Below, piece by piece: positions 25,938 through 38,119 of a stretch of DNA of 64,000 nucleotides. Source of the stretch: Planctomycetes bacterium syqfu (GTDB taxonomy: Bacteria > Planctomycetota > Phycisphaerae > Phycisphaerales > Phycisphaeraceae); contig CP087563.1 in the NCBI GenBank assembly GCA_020974905.1, positions 6,696,001 through 6,760,000 of the forward strand. The letters are read 5' to 3'. The notes under the pieces are model-generated. The model worked only from the letters and a program-made list of their open reading frames with translations, was not told where the DNA came from and made no database searches. The position numbers and the translations under genes were made by a program. Position 1 is the stretch's first letter. The number at the start of each line of letters is the position of its first letter.

Positions 25938-26351
25938 ATGGAACAGGATTATCGAGACATGCTCAAAGCTCATGGTTTAAGCGTGACCTCTGTTCGGCTT
26001 GCCATGCTTGGGGTGTTGGATGGGCATGCTCATGCCGACGCCGAGGCGATTTTTAACGCTGTTTTCAAAGAAATCGCCACGACATCCAAGCAGGCGATAT
26101 ACAATAACCTTCACACGCTCGTGGCTCACGGTCTGATCCGGGAGATCAAACCCAAGGGGTTATCCTGTCTTTATGAGCTTCGCGTGGGGGACAACCATCA
26201 TCACATCGTTTGCAGGTCTTGTGGCAAGGTGGTGGATACCGATTGCGTCGTGGGGGCCAGGCCATGTTTAAAACCCAAAGATCATCACAACTTTCAAATC
26301 GATGAAGCTGAAGTTACGTTCTGGGGCCTTTGTCCCAGTTGTCAAGAATAA
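25938..26351 (+). CDS. perR: Fur-family peroxide-responsive repressor (PerR type)
   Basis: A 137-residue Fur-family regulator: winged helix (GLSVTSVRLAMLGVLDGH, TSKQAIYNNLHTLVAHGLI), HAHADAEAIF at 30-39, and DNHHHIVCRSCG at 85-96. C92/C95 and C132/C135 form the structural zinc site. The start at 25938 is preferred because the upstream TTG (25917) lies within the candidate promoter. katG follows 24 bp later, and Fur-family genes directly upstream of katG are typically PerR or FurA peroxide sensors that repress catalase-peroxidase until metal-catalysed oxidation inactivates them. PerR rather than Fur is therefore assigned from context and the HHH region; iron sensing cannot be excluded. Confidence 0.8.
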   Translation: MEQDYRDMLKAHGLSVTSVRLAMLGVLDGHAHADAEAIFNAVFKEIATTSKQAIYNNLHTLVAHGLIREIKPKGLSCLYELRVGDNHHHIVCRSCGKVVDTDCVVGARPCLKPKDHHNFQIDEAEVTFWGLCPSCQE

Positions 26352-28538
<2,187 letters not shown>

Positions 28539-28611
28539 TCCATCTAGCAAAATCCGGTTTAACGATGCGCAGCTATGACGTTGTTTGAATCGGAGTCTAT
28601 CATGACAATTC

Positions 28612-28647
28612 AAACGGTCCTCCTATGCAATCGGAGGACCGTTTTTT
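28612..28647 (+). terminator. Intrinsic terminator after katG
   Basis: ACGGTCCTCC (28614-28623) pairs perfectly with GGAGGACCGT (28633-28642) around a 9-nt loop and is followed by a run of T residues. This is a textbook rho-independent terminator, ending the perR-katG transcript before the convergent lipoprotein gene. Confidence 0.9.
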
Positions 28648-28708
28648 ATTGTCCACGCAACGGTTCTCAAATCCTGTTCGTCAGTCCAAACCGCCAGGTT
28701 GTACAACG

Positions 28709-31700
28709 TTACTCAGAGTCGTCATTGAATAACGCAATCGCCTTGTCTTTGAGTTCCTTCGAGACATTGGAATTGTGGCGATTGATCAGGTTCACGTATT
28801 TGTCTCTGGTTGTCGTGTCGATATTTTTGAGAATGCCACGTTTGATCAGGAAACGAATGGGTTGCAGTGGTCCTTCCATGTCGTATTTGGAATAGCCAAC
28901 GTTGATGGACCGATGATTGAGATAGGATCCCAAAACGGTCAGGCCGTGTTGATCGGTATGTTGGATATCAGCTCCCAATGCCAACAACTGATCGAAGAGA
29001 TCTTCATTTCGCCATGAGTCTGGTGTATAGAAGCGTCGGAGCAAGTGATTTCTGCAAGTCTGGTAGGCATAGAACAGAACCGTCTGGCCGTTTTCATCCA
29101 CCGCATTGATATCGTAACCTTCATCATTGATCATCTGCTCGAATCGTTGGAACTCATCGCGAGCCAGGGCTTCAATCAAGTTGGTGGCATCCTGTTGCGG
29201 GAGTTTTCGTTTTTCAAAGACATTGACAATGTCTGCCTGATTGTAATGCCGGGCCAGTTCCAGAGCCGTGAATGATTTGGCGTTGATGCTCCGCCAATTG
29301 GCGCCGCGATCAAGCAAGAATTCCGTCACTGGTACGTGACCATTGGCACTGGCATACATCAGGGGCGTCCAGCGATCATGACCCGTCGCGCTGATGTTGC
29401 ATCCTGCATTAAGAAGCCTTTGCACCAATTCCAGATCACCGCGGCTTGCAGCATACAACAATGGATCAGACGTAAGACGATTGCCCGAGGAACCGTTTGA
29501 ACTGGAATTGTTGTCGCGCCATGTCAGGTATAACATGGCCTTGTCATGCTCATCGACCTTGACAGCATCAACAATCATGCGATCCAGTGTTGAATCATTC
29601 AGATCATCAGGTCGTGGTTGAGTGGCAATGAGGCCCGATGATTTGTTTTGATTGTCCAGGTAAAGTTTCAGGAGATTCCGAGTTTGGGGGCGGCGTGCCA
29701 GGCTCAGGGCGGTTTGCCCATTCCTGTCCTTCATCGAGAGATCCGCATTGGCCTGCATCAGCAGGTAACAAGCCTCGGTCCGACCAGCTTGGGCGCACAG
29801 CATCAGTAAGCTCTGGCCTTCATCGTTTCGTTGGTTGATTGGATAGCCGTGCTCAATCAGCCAGTCGATGGTTTTCAAATCATCCGTTGTGTCACGATGC
29901 AATACGGATAACGGGGTGTGTCTGGCGACATCCCATCCCTGCTTAAGAAGCATGTCCAGCAACCTGGTGTCTTTCACGGAAAAGACAAGCTTCAACAGTT
30001 GCGGGTCATTGGGATGATTGATCTGAGAGATCGTCTGGGCAATAAGGGATTGATCATCCAAAGCAATGGCTATTTTGAGCATCAACGCAACAGGTTCCGA
30101 ACCAGGCTGATCGTTAAGCCATCGGACACATTCACTCACACGTTGCGGGTTAATGGGCACATTCAGCGTGCGATACTCAGAAAGGTTAATGGCAGTCAGA
30201 TCGATCATACTTGATGTAAGTAATGCTTGCAGGTAATCGGGCTGATGACTGGATAGTGCTGCAATGAGCGTGTTTTCGTCCTTGATCGGTATTCCGTCAT
30301 GATGCTTGCAAAGGTGATTAAACAGTGCTTGATCATCCATCAGAATCGACATCGTCAGTGGTGTGAGTGTTTGGGACTTGTAGTTGCCCGGGGACATGTT
30401 GTGGGGGTGATACCACAAACGCATGCTCTGATATTGACCGGGCGGATCATACTTTGCCAACGCATTGTAAATCTCAAATTGATGGTTGGCTTGAGCCATG
30501 CGTTTGAGTTCGCCATAGTGACGGGCTTTGTGTTCCCATTGTTGTTGTTTTCGATACAGCCAGTATCCGTTGCGAAGTTCTTCATAGCGTTTTTTGCTGA
30601 ATTCACTGGGTGGATCCAATGCGCAGAGACGAAGCAGTAACTGGAACACTTTTGGACGTCTGAGCGTCAATGCCTGTTTCAGTGGGATGATTAACTCTGA
30701 CAGGTCATAGCCAGTTTCCGGATACATCGCGCCAGCGAGTTTCATAAACTGTTTATCAGTGCTATGGAACATAGCAGCCTTGAGAATCTGCTGTCCAAAC
30801 CGGGTTTGATTGCGGTTTTTGCGTTGATATTCCCCGGCCCATTGGATCACTGGTTCCAGTTGGCCGGCGTAGGCAAGACGTATGGCCTGGTGCTTGTCCC
30901 GCGTGTCTGCAATACCGCCAAGCGGTTGGTCCCTATTCCATCGGATATCAAGGGGCTTCTGTGCGTCCGGATGATCGGTCAGTAAATCGATCAAGAGTCT
31001 GGTTGTGTTCAAATCAACAACTGCCCAGAGATGTCCATCAGCGGCGTTGATCGCAAGTAAATCACCGGGCATCGTGAAACGTTGTGTAATCGCCTGTTGC
31101 TGCATGTCCCAGACCAGGATATAGCTATGCCAATTCACAATGGACTCATTGGAAGTGTTACGCGGTTGCTGATGGTGAGTTACTTGTTTGGCTTGGCGGT
31201 AAGCCAGGTAAAGTCGTTGGGAGTCAGCTGCGAGCATGTCGGGTTGAATGTCCATGGGCAGCTTCCAGGTATGTGCCTGCTGACTTTGCATATTCAAATG
31301 GATCAACTGATTTTGGGTCGTTAGGTATAGATCGTTTTGATGACTGGTTGATTGTTGAGCATGGATCGAGGTGTAGGATCTTTGTATGTATTGACCATTG
31401 GGCATGGTGAAACCCGGCTTGGTGAGTTGATCGCCAAGTTGTCGGTGCAGGATCTCTCCGAGTATTTCGACTTTGCCTGTGTTAAAGTCGTAGAGAAAAC
31501 GGTCATCAAGAAAGATCCACTGACCGAGCGCCTGCATGTTTTTACCATTGGGCTGGAACATTCCTTGTATCTGTCGATTAAGTTTTCTCTCGATGATTTT
31601 ATGCGTGTTCAGATCAATCAAACTGATCCGATGATCCGAATGACAGACGATCAGTTGATCACCGATGCGTGTCATGCCGGTGGTTGACGTGTTGGCCAAG

Positions 31701-34162
31701 CCTTCTTTGAGCCCAATTGAGATACGTTTACCGGTGTCCAGATCAATGACGATAATACCGTTTTGTGAAAGATAGGCTTTGTTCTGAAAGATGATCAGAT
31801 CATTTAAACCTTTGGCTTGATTGTGTGGTTGTTCGCTTGTCATGGAACTTTCAAACGCAGCATTGAAAAAGCAGGCGTTCTGATCCGTTTCAAGCACACC
31901 GACGTGATCATTTTCAACGACCAGTTTGATGGCACGTGAATTGCTTGCATGATGACCATCGTGTTGTCTTGTCATCACCTGCAGGTTTTGATCATGGACC
32001 ACCGGCCAGTGTACCTGAGGGATATCCAATGTCTCTGCAGGATGTGCAGGCGCTTGCTGCCACGTAATGATGCCTGAACCAGGTCGACGATTTGGCGGAT
32101 GTTGGCTATTGAGCTTGCGATGGACGGACTTGAGAATTTTTGGGTCAACCTCAGGGCCATCAGAGAGTGTCTGAGCAACTGCTGTGGTTGAAGCTGCAGT
32201 TTGCTTTCGGAGCGTCTGGGCTTGGCGTTGTTGCCGCTCTTGATGTCGTTTTTCAACATCAGCAACATATTGTTCATAAGTCTGCTGTTCGCGAGCAATC
32301 AATTGTTGGATGACCTGTTTTGTACGTCGGGTGTCCTGATTGTCGAGTGGTAATTGATCGATCGTGTGCTCGAGACTGCTCAGAGACTTGAACAAGTCAG
32401 CACGATTGTACTTTTCCGATTGATCCAGAATCGTTGGCAGGAAACGTTCAAGACGGTTGCATCGCTCCAATGTCTGCGTGAACGAATTCTTCATCACATC
32501 CAACGGCATATCCAACGGAAAGATGAATTGCGCAAACGTCCAGTTCAAACCCATGTCATTCGTATTGCGTGTTGATTTGAGATAAAAATTGGCTTTGACA
32601 TGATCATTGAGTTTTCGGAGATAGCTCGTGGTTTCATAGGCATATTCCTTGACCGGGGCCAACGGAAACCGCGTGAAGAAATCCTCCCAGCGATCAAGCT
32701 CTCTACGCGAATTGCGTGTCAGACCAGGTGAAGTTCTGTAATTGGCATAGGATTCAAATTTCGCACGCTCAAGCGCAATCTTGTAGTCCGTCGGATCAAA
32801 AAACAGGGCCAGATCGATTTGATCTCGTTTGTATTTTGCATCGCCGCGGAGTTCGGTAATCAGGCTATGAGCAATGTGTGCATTGAGTCCTTTGCAGATG
32901 GTCTGCGAACGTGTCGGGTTGAGTTTGCTTTTGAGTTCATCGATCGTCTGATGCATGGCCGTTTCAAATTCAGCGATCCTTGTTTGATGTTCAGTTTGCG
33001 TTGGCAGATTCAGGCCATCCCAACTGTAGAGCTTGATGGTGACTGGGATGTCATCCACGGGCGTATTGTCCGGGTACTTGCCTTCGGCGTAATAACCCCA
33101 GAGATATTGGTCAGCAACATACTGCCAGGCGTTGGGATCATGCTCCGCCAGCCCGGTGATACCCATAGCCTGTTCCTGGCCGGTATGTTCAAGGCCGGCA
33201 ATTTTCAGGACGTGGATGTTGGATTGATTCGTCCACTTTTCGATGTTCTTTCGAAACGCCGTTTGATAATGTGTCAAGCGTTGGGAACTGGAGCGGTTGT
33301 GTATAAACAATGGGGCGATCAGTAGCTTGTCAGCGAGTTGCCTGCGTTGGATGATGGCTTGTTTGACCAATGCCGGTGCAGTCTGGTTGATCAGGGAAAC
33401 ATCTTCTTGAGTTGGGGCGAAGTGCCCTTCGTAGTGGGCCTGAAGTTTGAGGTCTTCCTGCACCAGGATATTGGTATGAGCCGTATCAATGACCTGCATT
33501 TTCAATGTGGTTTGTTTGCTGTCTTTGTCTTGAACCACAATGTGACGCAGGATCATGTCTGCCTTGAGAATCGCCCCAAGGCGCATGCTCTGGTTGGCAT
33601 CCATCCCCAGGGACAACGTCATTTCGCTGATCGCCTGCTTGATCTGTTGTCGGTCGACAAGTCGGACGCCCGATACATCAATCAGTGATGCCATCGTCAG
33701 GTCAGCAAGATTGACCGAAGCCAATTGGTTGCGATACCAGTTGGGGTTCAACTCGAATGGAGTGACCAGCAGGGTGCTTTGTGTCTCGGGAGTGGGGGCC
33801 TTGGCACGTTGGATTTTTTCAGCCGAGTCAATGAACGCCTGTAATTCTTTGGGTGACTGTGCGACGGATCGTTTGTAGCGATAGTTTGATGCGGTGACTT
33901 TTTGCCGATCATTTTGGTAGGCACTGTTACGCTCTGCGATCATCTTCTGAATACGCTCTTCAGAGACACCACTTTTACGCAGGTTTTCAATGACAGTCTG
34001 CGGCAGGGGGGGAGGCACTGCTGGTTTAGCTGCAGGTCGATGCTGTCTTGGCTCGGGTTTGCTGTCAAAAAGCCCCATGGTGTTACAGATGGTGTAAACA
34101 CAAGCACTCAGACTCCCGACAATAAAGACCGTCAGCACAATTTTTTTAATCAGATTGGTCAT
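28709..34162 (-). CDS. Giant lipoprotein with CsgG-like, propeller-like and ankyrin regions
   Basis: An 1817-residue predicted lipoprotein: basic N-terminus, hydrophobic stretch, lipobox LSAC with Cys at 21. Residues ~120-260 resemble the CsgG/FlgO-type fold (LVDRQQIKQAISEMTLSLG, then ADMILRHIVVQ), aligning with the separate CsgG-like protein at 36901. After a helical section there is a charged Gln-rich coiled coil (~640-670). Residues ~690-1080 look like a beta-propeller with repeated ixDLxTgk strands (IIVIDLDTGKRISIG, ISLIDLNTHKIIERK). A helical region and at least six ankyrin-type repeats (~1430-1800) follow, such as LLYAASRGDLELVQRLLNAG and TPLMYASANGHVPVTEFLLD. It starts within the stop of the upstream ankyrin gene (4-bp overlap), so the two are translated together. 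Function unknown; an envelope scaffold or sensor is a guess. Confidence 0.8.
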   Translation of the reverse strand: MTNLIKKIVLTVFIVGSLSACVYTICNTMGLFDSKPEPRQHRPAAKPAVPPPLPQTVIENLRKSGVSEERIQKMIAERNSAYQNDRQKVTASNYRYKRSVAQSPKELQAFIDSAEKIQRAKAPTPETQSTLLVTPFELNPNWYRNQLASVNLADLTMASLIDVSGVRLVDRQQIKQAISEMTLSLGMDANQSMRLGAILKADMILRHIVVQDKDSKQTTLKMQVIDTAHTNILVQEDLKLQAHYEGHFAPTQEDVSLINQTAPALVKQAIIQRRQLADKLLIAPLFIHNRSSSQRLTHYQTAFRKNIEKWTNQSNIHVLKIAGLEHTGQEQAMGITGLAEHDPNAWQYVADQYLWGYYAEGKYPDNTPVDDIPVTIKLYSWDGLNLPTQTEHQTRIAEFETAMHQTIDELKSKLNPTRSQTICKGLNAHIAHSLITELRGDAKYKRDQIDLALFFDPTDYKIALERAKFESYANYRTSPGLTRNSRRELDRWEDFFTRFPLAPVKEYAYETTSYLRKLNDHVKANFYLKSTRNTNDMGLNWTFAQFIFPLDMPLDVMKNSFTQTLERCNRLERFLPTILDQSEKYNRADLFKSLSSLEHTIDQLPLDNQDTRRTKQVIQQLIAREQQTYEQYVADVEKRHQERQQRQAQTLRKQTAASTTAVAQTLSDGPEVDPKILKSVHRKLNSQHPPNRRPGSGIITWQQAPAHPAETLDIPQVHWPVVHDQNLQVMTRQHDGHHASNSRAIKLVVENDHVGVLETDQNACFFNAAFESSMTSEQPHNQAKGLNDLIIFQNKAYLSQNGIIVIDLDTGKRISIGLKEGLANTSTTGMTRIGDQLIVCHSDHRISLIDLNTHKIIERKLNRQIQGMFQPNGKNMQALGQWIFLDDRFLYDFNTGKVEILGEILHRQLGDQLTKPGFTMPNGQYIQRSYTSIHAQQSTSHQNDLYLTTQNQLIHLNMQSQQAHTWKLPMDIQPDMLAADSQRLYLAYRQAKQVTHHQQPRNTSNESIVNWHSYILVWDMQQQAITQRFTMPGDLLAINAADGHLWAVVDLNTTRLLIDLLTDHPDAQKPLDIRWNRDQPLGGIADTRDKHQAIRLAYAGQLEPVIQWAGEYQRKNRNQTRFGQQILKAAMFHSTDKQFMKLAGAMYPETGYDLSELIIPLKQALTLRRPKVFQLLLRLCALDPPSEFSKKRYEELRNGYWLYRKQQQWEHKARHYGELKRMAQANHQFEIYNALAKYDPPGQYQSMRLWYHPHNMSPGNYKSQTLTPLTMSILMDDQALFNHLCKHHDGIPIKDENTLIAALSSHQPDYLQALLTSSMIDLTAINLSEYRTLNVPINPQRVSECVRWLNDQPGSEPVALMLKIAIALDDQSLIAQTISQINHPNDPQLLKLVFSVKDTRLLDMLLKQGWDVARHTPLSVLHRDTTDDLKTIDWLIEHGYPINQRNDEGQSLLMLCAQAGRTEACYLLMQANADLSMKDRNGQTALSLARRPQTRNLLKLYLDNQNKSSGLIATQPRPDDLNDSTLDRMIVDAVKVDEHDKAMLYLTWRDNNSSSNGSSGNRLTSDPLLYAASRGDLELVQRLLNAGCNISATGHDRWTPLMYASANGHVPVTEFLLDRGANWRSINAKSFTALELARHYNQADIVNVFEKRKLPQQDATNLIEALARDEFQRFEQMINDEGYDINAVDENGQTVLFYAYQTCRNHLLRRFYTPDSWRNEDLFDQLLALGADIQHTDQHGLTVLGSYLNHRSINVGYSKYDMEGPLQPIRFLIKRGILKNIDTTTRDKYVNLINRHNSNVSKELKDKAIALFNDDSE

Positions 34163-35697
34163 TTATCACCCCCGTTCTCCAACAACTGTTTGGCAGTCGA
34201 GACGGCCTGGGTGATGATCTTCTGGATGTCAGGTGTGCTGTACTGCCTGGCATATTCGATAATATCTATCTGATGGGTATTCTCGTAGAGGTTGTCGAAG
34301 TCAACGCGATGAAGGTCGGATAGTAAAATCTGAATCATTTCCACATCACTCTTTTTCACAGCAATCGGCAAGGCGGTCCTGCCCACCGGTACACCGAGTT
34401 TGAGTATGGCTTTGACGAAAGCATGAGCTTGTGCTGACACGCCGCGACTCACCGGGTCGTGATGCAGTGTGTTTGTTTTCTGAATTTTGTAACCGTATTC
34501 AATGAGCCAATTGACGAACTGGACTTTCCGAATATGTGAACCTAACAACATGTAGATTTCCCGGTTGAATTCCGGGGTATTGATGTCAACACCTGCAAAC
34601 AGGCAGTCATTGACTTGCGACCATTTTCCCTGTTTGATTGCGTTGCGCATTCTATTTTCCAGAACTCGATTGTGTTCATATGCAATGAAGGTTTCAAAGT
34701 TGGCATCTGTAATAATGCGGACCTGATCCAGTTGCCCGCGATGTTGCGCAAACTTCAAGGCGTGTTTGATAAAATCAGTCCGACAGGTTTGGCTGATGGT
34801 TGGTGCAAGGACTTTGAGCTTTACGGTATCTGCTTCAAGAATGGTGTCGATGATGCGTTTTTCCTGCTGATCGGTCTGGGTGTTTTCCGACCATCGCGTG
34901 ATCTGAAGCAGTGCCCGGGCGCAATCCAGATGATAAATGTCAAAAGCAACATCCATTGCCGTTTCTTTGTCACTGCGATTGATGGCCATCCCCAGCTTGC
35001 CGAATGTCAACACCAGGTCCGGGCGATTGTGTTTGATGGCAAAGTACATCAGCCAACCCGGGACCAGATCGTGATCCTCTGGGCGCAATCCTTTATCAAC
35101 AAGGTGTTGGAAAATCTCGAATCGTCCGTTGTACAGTGCCCAGCCCAAGGGTGTGAGATTGATACGGTTGGTGATTTTTACATCCGCGCCGTTGGCAATC
35201 AGAACATCCAGACAGTCGGTAGCACGGTTGATTGCAGCGAAATGCATCGCTGAGTTACCGCCTTCATGGTTGGGTAATCTTGCATCCAGTGGGACACCTG
35301 CCTTGATTGCTCGCTTGATGAAATCAGCATTGTTTTTGACGCAACCTGCCATCAAGGTGGTATACCCGAAGTCGGTTTGATCGTTGGCATCCGCGCCATT
35401 TTCCAGCAGCCAGTCGACGATTGTCGTGTGTCCTTGATTCAATGCTGTGATCAACGCGGTAAAACCTTTTTCCGTGCGTGAACGGATGTACGGTCCATCC
35501 TGGTTGAGTGTCTTGAGTTTTTGCAGATCACCATCATGGACTGCTTGCCACCAGACCTTTGGTGCGGTTTTGATAGCTTGAAACTGATTGAAGTCGGGTA
35601 TCGCCTGGGCAAATGTATGGGATGCCTGATAGGAGATCAAAATCAAACTGATCATGCCGACGGTCAGTCGACATGTCTTGAGACGCTCAATTGGCAT
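34159..35697 (-). CDS. Exported ankyrin-repeat protein
   Basis: A 512-residue protein with a signal peptide (MPIERLKTCRLTVGMISLIL, cleavage near FAQA). Most of the rest is ankyrin repeats: GFTALITALNQGHTTIVDWL, GYTTLMAGCVKNNADFIKRA, NSAMHFAAINRATDCLDVLI and LTPLGWALYNGRFEIFQHLV are clear, and the later repeats are degenerate. The start at 35697 is supported by AGGGG 7-9 nt upstream and by the signal peptide; the frame is open further upstream but without such support. It overlaps the giant lipoprotein gene by 4 bp (ATGA), so both products are probably made in matched amounts. It diverges from the 35880 gene across 182 bp. It probably mediates protein-protein contacts in the periplasm; partners unknown. 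Confidence 0.85.
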   Translation of the reverse strand: MPIERLKTCRLTVGMISLILISYQASHTFAQAIPDFNQFQAIKTAPKVWWQAVHDGDLQKLKTLNQDGPYIRSRTEKGFTALITALNQGHTTIVDWLLENGADANDQTDFGYTTLMAGCVKNNADFIKRAIKAGVPLDARLPNHEGGNSAMHFAAINRATDCLDVLIANGADVKITNRINLTPLGWALYNGRFEIFQHLVDKGLRPEDHDLVPGWLMYFAIKHNRPDLVLTFGKLGMAINRSDKETAMDVAFDIYHLDCARALLQITRWSENTQTDQQEKRIIDTILEADTVKLKVLAPTISQTCRTDFIKHALKFAQHRGQLDQVRIITDANFETFIAYEHNRVLENRMRNAIKQGKWSQVNDCLFAGVDINTPEFNREIYMLLGSHIRKVQFVNWLIEYGYKIQKTNTLHHDPVSRGVSAQAHAFVKAILKLGVPVGRTALPIAVKKSDVEMIQILLSDLHRVDFDNLYENTHQIDIIEYARQYSTPDIQKIITQAVSTAKQLLENGGDK

Positions 35698-35879
35698 GTG
35701 TTTTCCCCTGAATGTGAAGATGTGACGAATATGGGTATTATACAAAATAGTGTTTTGTTTTGTTGAGGCCTTCATTTCGGGTTTACTTGGTTGATTCAGA
35801 CACTTAAACTTGAAATGAACGAACCGCACGGGTGTGATTCAGTTCATATCACAGTTCGATTTTTCCCGGGGATCTGCAC

Positions 35880-36887
35880 ATGCTCCAATACGTACTACTG
35901 CTGACACTGCTCAATGGAACGCATCATTTTGCGCAGCAGACCGTACAGGTGGATCTCCAATTCAATGGCATCCAAACACAACAGGTCAGTTCCTTGCGAT
36001 GGCAATTGACTTGGGAAAATCAACAGGTGATATCCGATGCAATACTCACATTGAAGCAAAACACAGCTCACGTGAAGTTTGAACTGCCCAAGGTCCGTGC
36101 TCGTACGGTCTTGCAGTGGCAATATCAATGGTTCGTCGATGGCAAAGTTGTACAGCAGGATCGCGTGAAACTGTTTGTCTATCCCAGGGACACATTGCAT
36201 CAAGACTTTGGTCGATTCAAAGCGATGTCACTGGTTTTGATCAGCGGTCAAGATGGCCTTGGCAAGTTACTCACCGCCGAAGGTGTTGCGAGTCGGACTT
36301 GTTCCAGTTTCAATCAGGTTGGACTCAAGCGTCCTGATTATCTACTGGTCGATTCGCAGTATGTCAGTCACTCAGCGTTTGCACTCACACCACGGATTGA
36401 GCAACTGGTTCGATCCGGGACGCAGGTCGTCATCTTTGCCAATGACAAGCTAAGGACGATGACGAATCTGCCTGTTGCGCTGCAAACACTCAAGCCAACA
36501 CAACCCCTGGAATGGACCAAGCATCATCCACTGCTTCACGAACTGTACCTTGATGATTGGTTGGTTGAATCGCAAAAGGCGACAGTTTTGCAACTGGATG
36601 TGGAGCAACCGGTACAGGAGTTGGTGTGGCTTAAGGCGCCCGAAGAGTCTCAAAGACTCGACAGTCTTGTCACGATTGAACAAATGGGCAAAGGTCGGAT
36701 CATCTACTGGCAACTACCCATGGGAGATTGGCAGACGGATCCACGTGCTCAGCAGGTTCTGGTTAACTGTCTGGGATACCTGGCATCGCCCATTACTCCG
36801 ACACCTTCGCGCAAGATTCGTAATCAAAACCGACCCCAAACCATCAAGTCGGCGATTCCAACCATTCACTATAACGCATCTAACTAA
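35880..36887 (+). CDS. Exported protein of unknown function, GATase-like middle
   Basis: A 335-residue protein I do not recognise. A short hydrophobic N-terminus (MLQYVLLLTLL, followed by HHFAQQ) looks like a signal peptide. Residues ~20-110 appear as a beta-sandwich. Residues ~120-300 have an alternating alpha/beta pattern like GATase-type domains of glycosidase-associated proteins (PDYLLVDSQYV, IEQLVRSGTQVVIFAND, GKGRIIYWQLPMGDW). The C-terminus is basic and probably disordered. It has GGGGA 6 nt before the ATG and is followed after 13 bp by the CsgG-like gene. It shares the divergent promoter region with the two ankyrin genes, suggesting a common function in the envelope. Confidence 0.55.
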   Translation: MLQYVLLLTLLNGTHHFAQQTVQVDLQFNGIQTQQVSSLRWQLTWENQQVISDAILTLKQNTAHVKFELPKVRARTVLQWQYQWFVDGKVVQQDRVKLFVYPRDTLHQDFGRFKAMSLVLISGQDGLGKLLTAEGVASRTCSSFNQVGLKRPDYLLVDSQYVSHSAFALTPRIEQLVRSGTQVVIFANDKLRTMTNLPVALQTLKPTQPLEWTKHHPLLHELYLDDWLVESQKATVLQLDVEQPVQELVWLKAPEESQRLDSLVTIEQMGKGRIIYWQLPMGDWQTDPRAQQVLVNCLGYLASPITPTPSRKIRNQNRPQTIKSAIPTIHYNASN

Positions 36888-36900
36888 ATTGAGGTTCACC

Positions 36901-37902
36901 ATGAAACGTACAACAATGTTTTCGAGTCTGATGATCAGCATGCTCATTGCAGGCACACTCACCGCAGCACCTGTAGAGCCGATCACCGTGACGGTCTTTC
37001 CTTTTGACACCAAGGCCACCGGCCAGGAAGACCTCGGTGAACAGATCAGCCAACTTGTCGAGGCGCATCTGAGCCAGGCCGATCAGATCAAGCTGCTTGA
37101 CCGCAAGTACCTTGAGAAAATGCTTCGTGAACAGGAACTCAACCTCACCGGCATGGTGGATACCGACTCGGCTATCAAAGTTGGTAAGCTGGTTGGCGCT
37201 CGCATCATGGTCATGGGCAAAGCTTTCCAATTAGGTCAATCCATTTTCATGACCGCCAAGATTCTGGGGACGGAAACCAGTTTGGTGCAGATGGTTTCCG
37301 TCAAGGGCAAAACAGATCGCGATATGGGGGAGATGGTCTTTGAACTGGCAGAAAAAGTGCTGCAAACCTACCAGGAAAAAGCCACATCACTGGTGGCCGA
37401 GTCCAAACCCCAACCCACTTTTGATGTCTACAAGAAACAGTTGCAGGGCAAGACACTGCCCAGTGTGGTCGTGGCGGTACCTGAAGAACACATCGCAGCA
37501 GTCCGTCCCGCCCAGGCCGATCCTGCGGTGGAAACTGAGATCAAGAAGATTCTCCTGGATTGTGGCCTGACGGTATATGATGTGGATACCAACAAACTCA
37601 CAGCTCATTTAAAACGGTCCAAGATGCGCAATTGGCCGGATGATGCTGCCAAAGCCGACTGGATCATTGCCGGTGAAGCCTTCAGTGAATTTGGCGCCCG
37701 TATCGGCAATCTCAATAGTTGTTCGGCCCGTGTGGAACTCAATGTCATTGATGCCAAGACCGGGAAGCTGGTCATGTCAGACCGTGAAATGACCCGTGCG
37801 GTGGATCTGGGTGAAAATCTTGCCGGCCGCAAAGCCTTGCAATTGGCTGCACAACGGATTTCCATGCGACTGCTGGAGAAAATCCAACAGCATGCCAAGT
37901 AA
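36901..37902 (+). CDS. Exported CsgG-like protein
   Basis: A 333-residue protein with a signal peptide (residues 1-22, ending TLTAA). Residues ~25-165 resemble the CsgG/FlgO/LpoB-type domain: ITVTVFPFDTKATGQEDLGE, LLDRKYLEKMLREQELNLTG, KLVGARIMVMGKAF. A second, similar half follows (~185-330; SVVVAVPEEH, ADWIIAGEAFSEFG, RVELNVIDAKTGKLV). Such domains occur in outer-membrane secretion channels and lipoprotein activators. It has no lipobox and is probably periplasmic. Its N-terminal domain aligns with part of the giant lipoprotein at 28709-34162, which links the two divergent gene pairs. The function is unknown. Confidence 0.7.
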   Translation: MKRTTMFSSLMISMLIAGTLTAAPVEPITVTVFPFDTKATGQEDLGEQISQLVEAHLSQADQIKLLDRKYLEKMLREQELNLTGMVDTDSAIKVGKLVGARIMVMGKAFQLGQSIFMTAKILGTETSLVQMVSVKGKTDRDMGEMVFELAEKVLQTYQEKATSLVAESKPQPTFDVYKKQLQGKTLPSVVVAVPEEHIAAVRPAQADPAVETEIKKILLDCGLTVYDVDTNKLTAHLKRSKMRNWPDDAAKADWIIAGEAFSEFGARIGNLNSCSARVELNVIDAKTGKLVMSDREMTRAVDLGENLAGRKALQLAAQRISMRLLEKIQQHAK

Positions 37903-38119
37903 GTCCGATGTGATAGTAGACTGGATTTCAGGGCGTGGTGATCGTGTTTTGATGCGGTGTCCAGAAGCTTGAAAATGATGCATTGACGGATGAGGGATTC
38001 TGGATGCAACGAAGGTCTTTGTTCGCCAAAAGGATACAAAAAACCGCTATCGGATGGACAACGGGCACCGGATTGACGTTCGGTGTTCAAGTAAGCACGC
38101 GTTTTTACTGGAATTGGTT

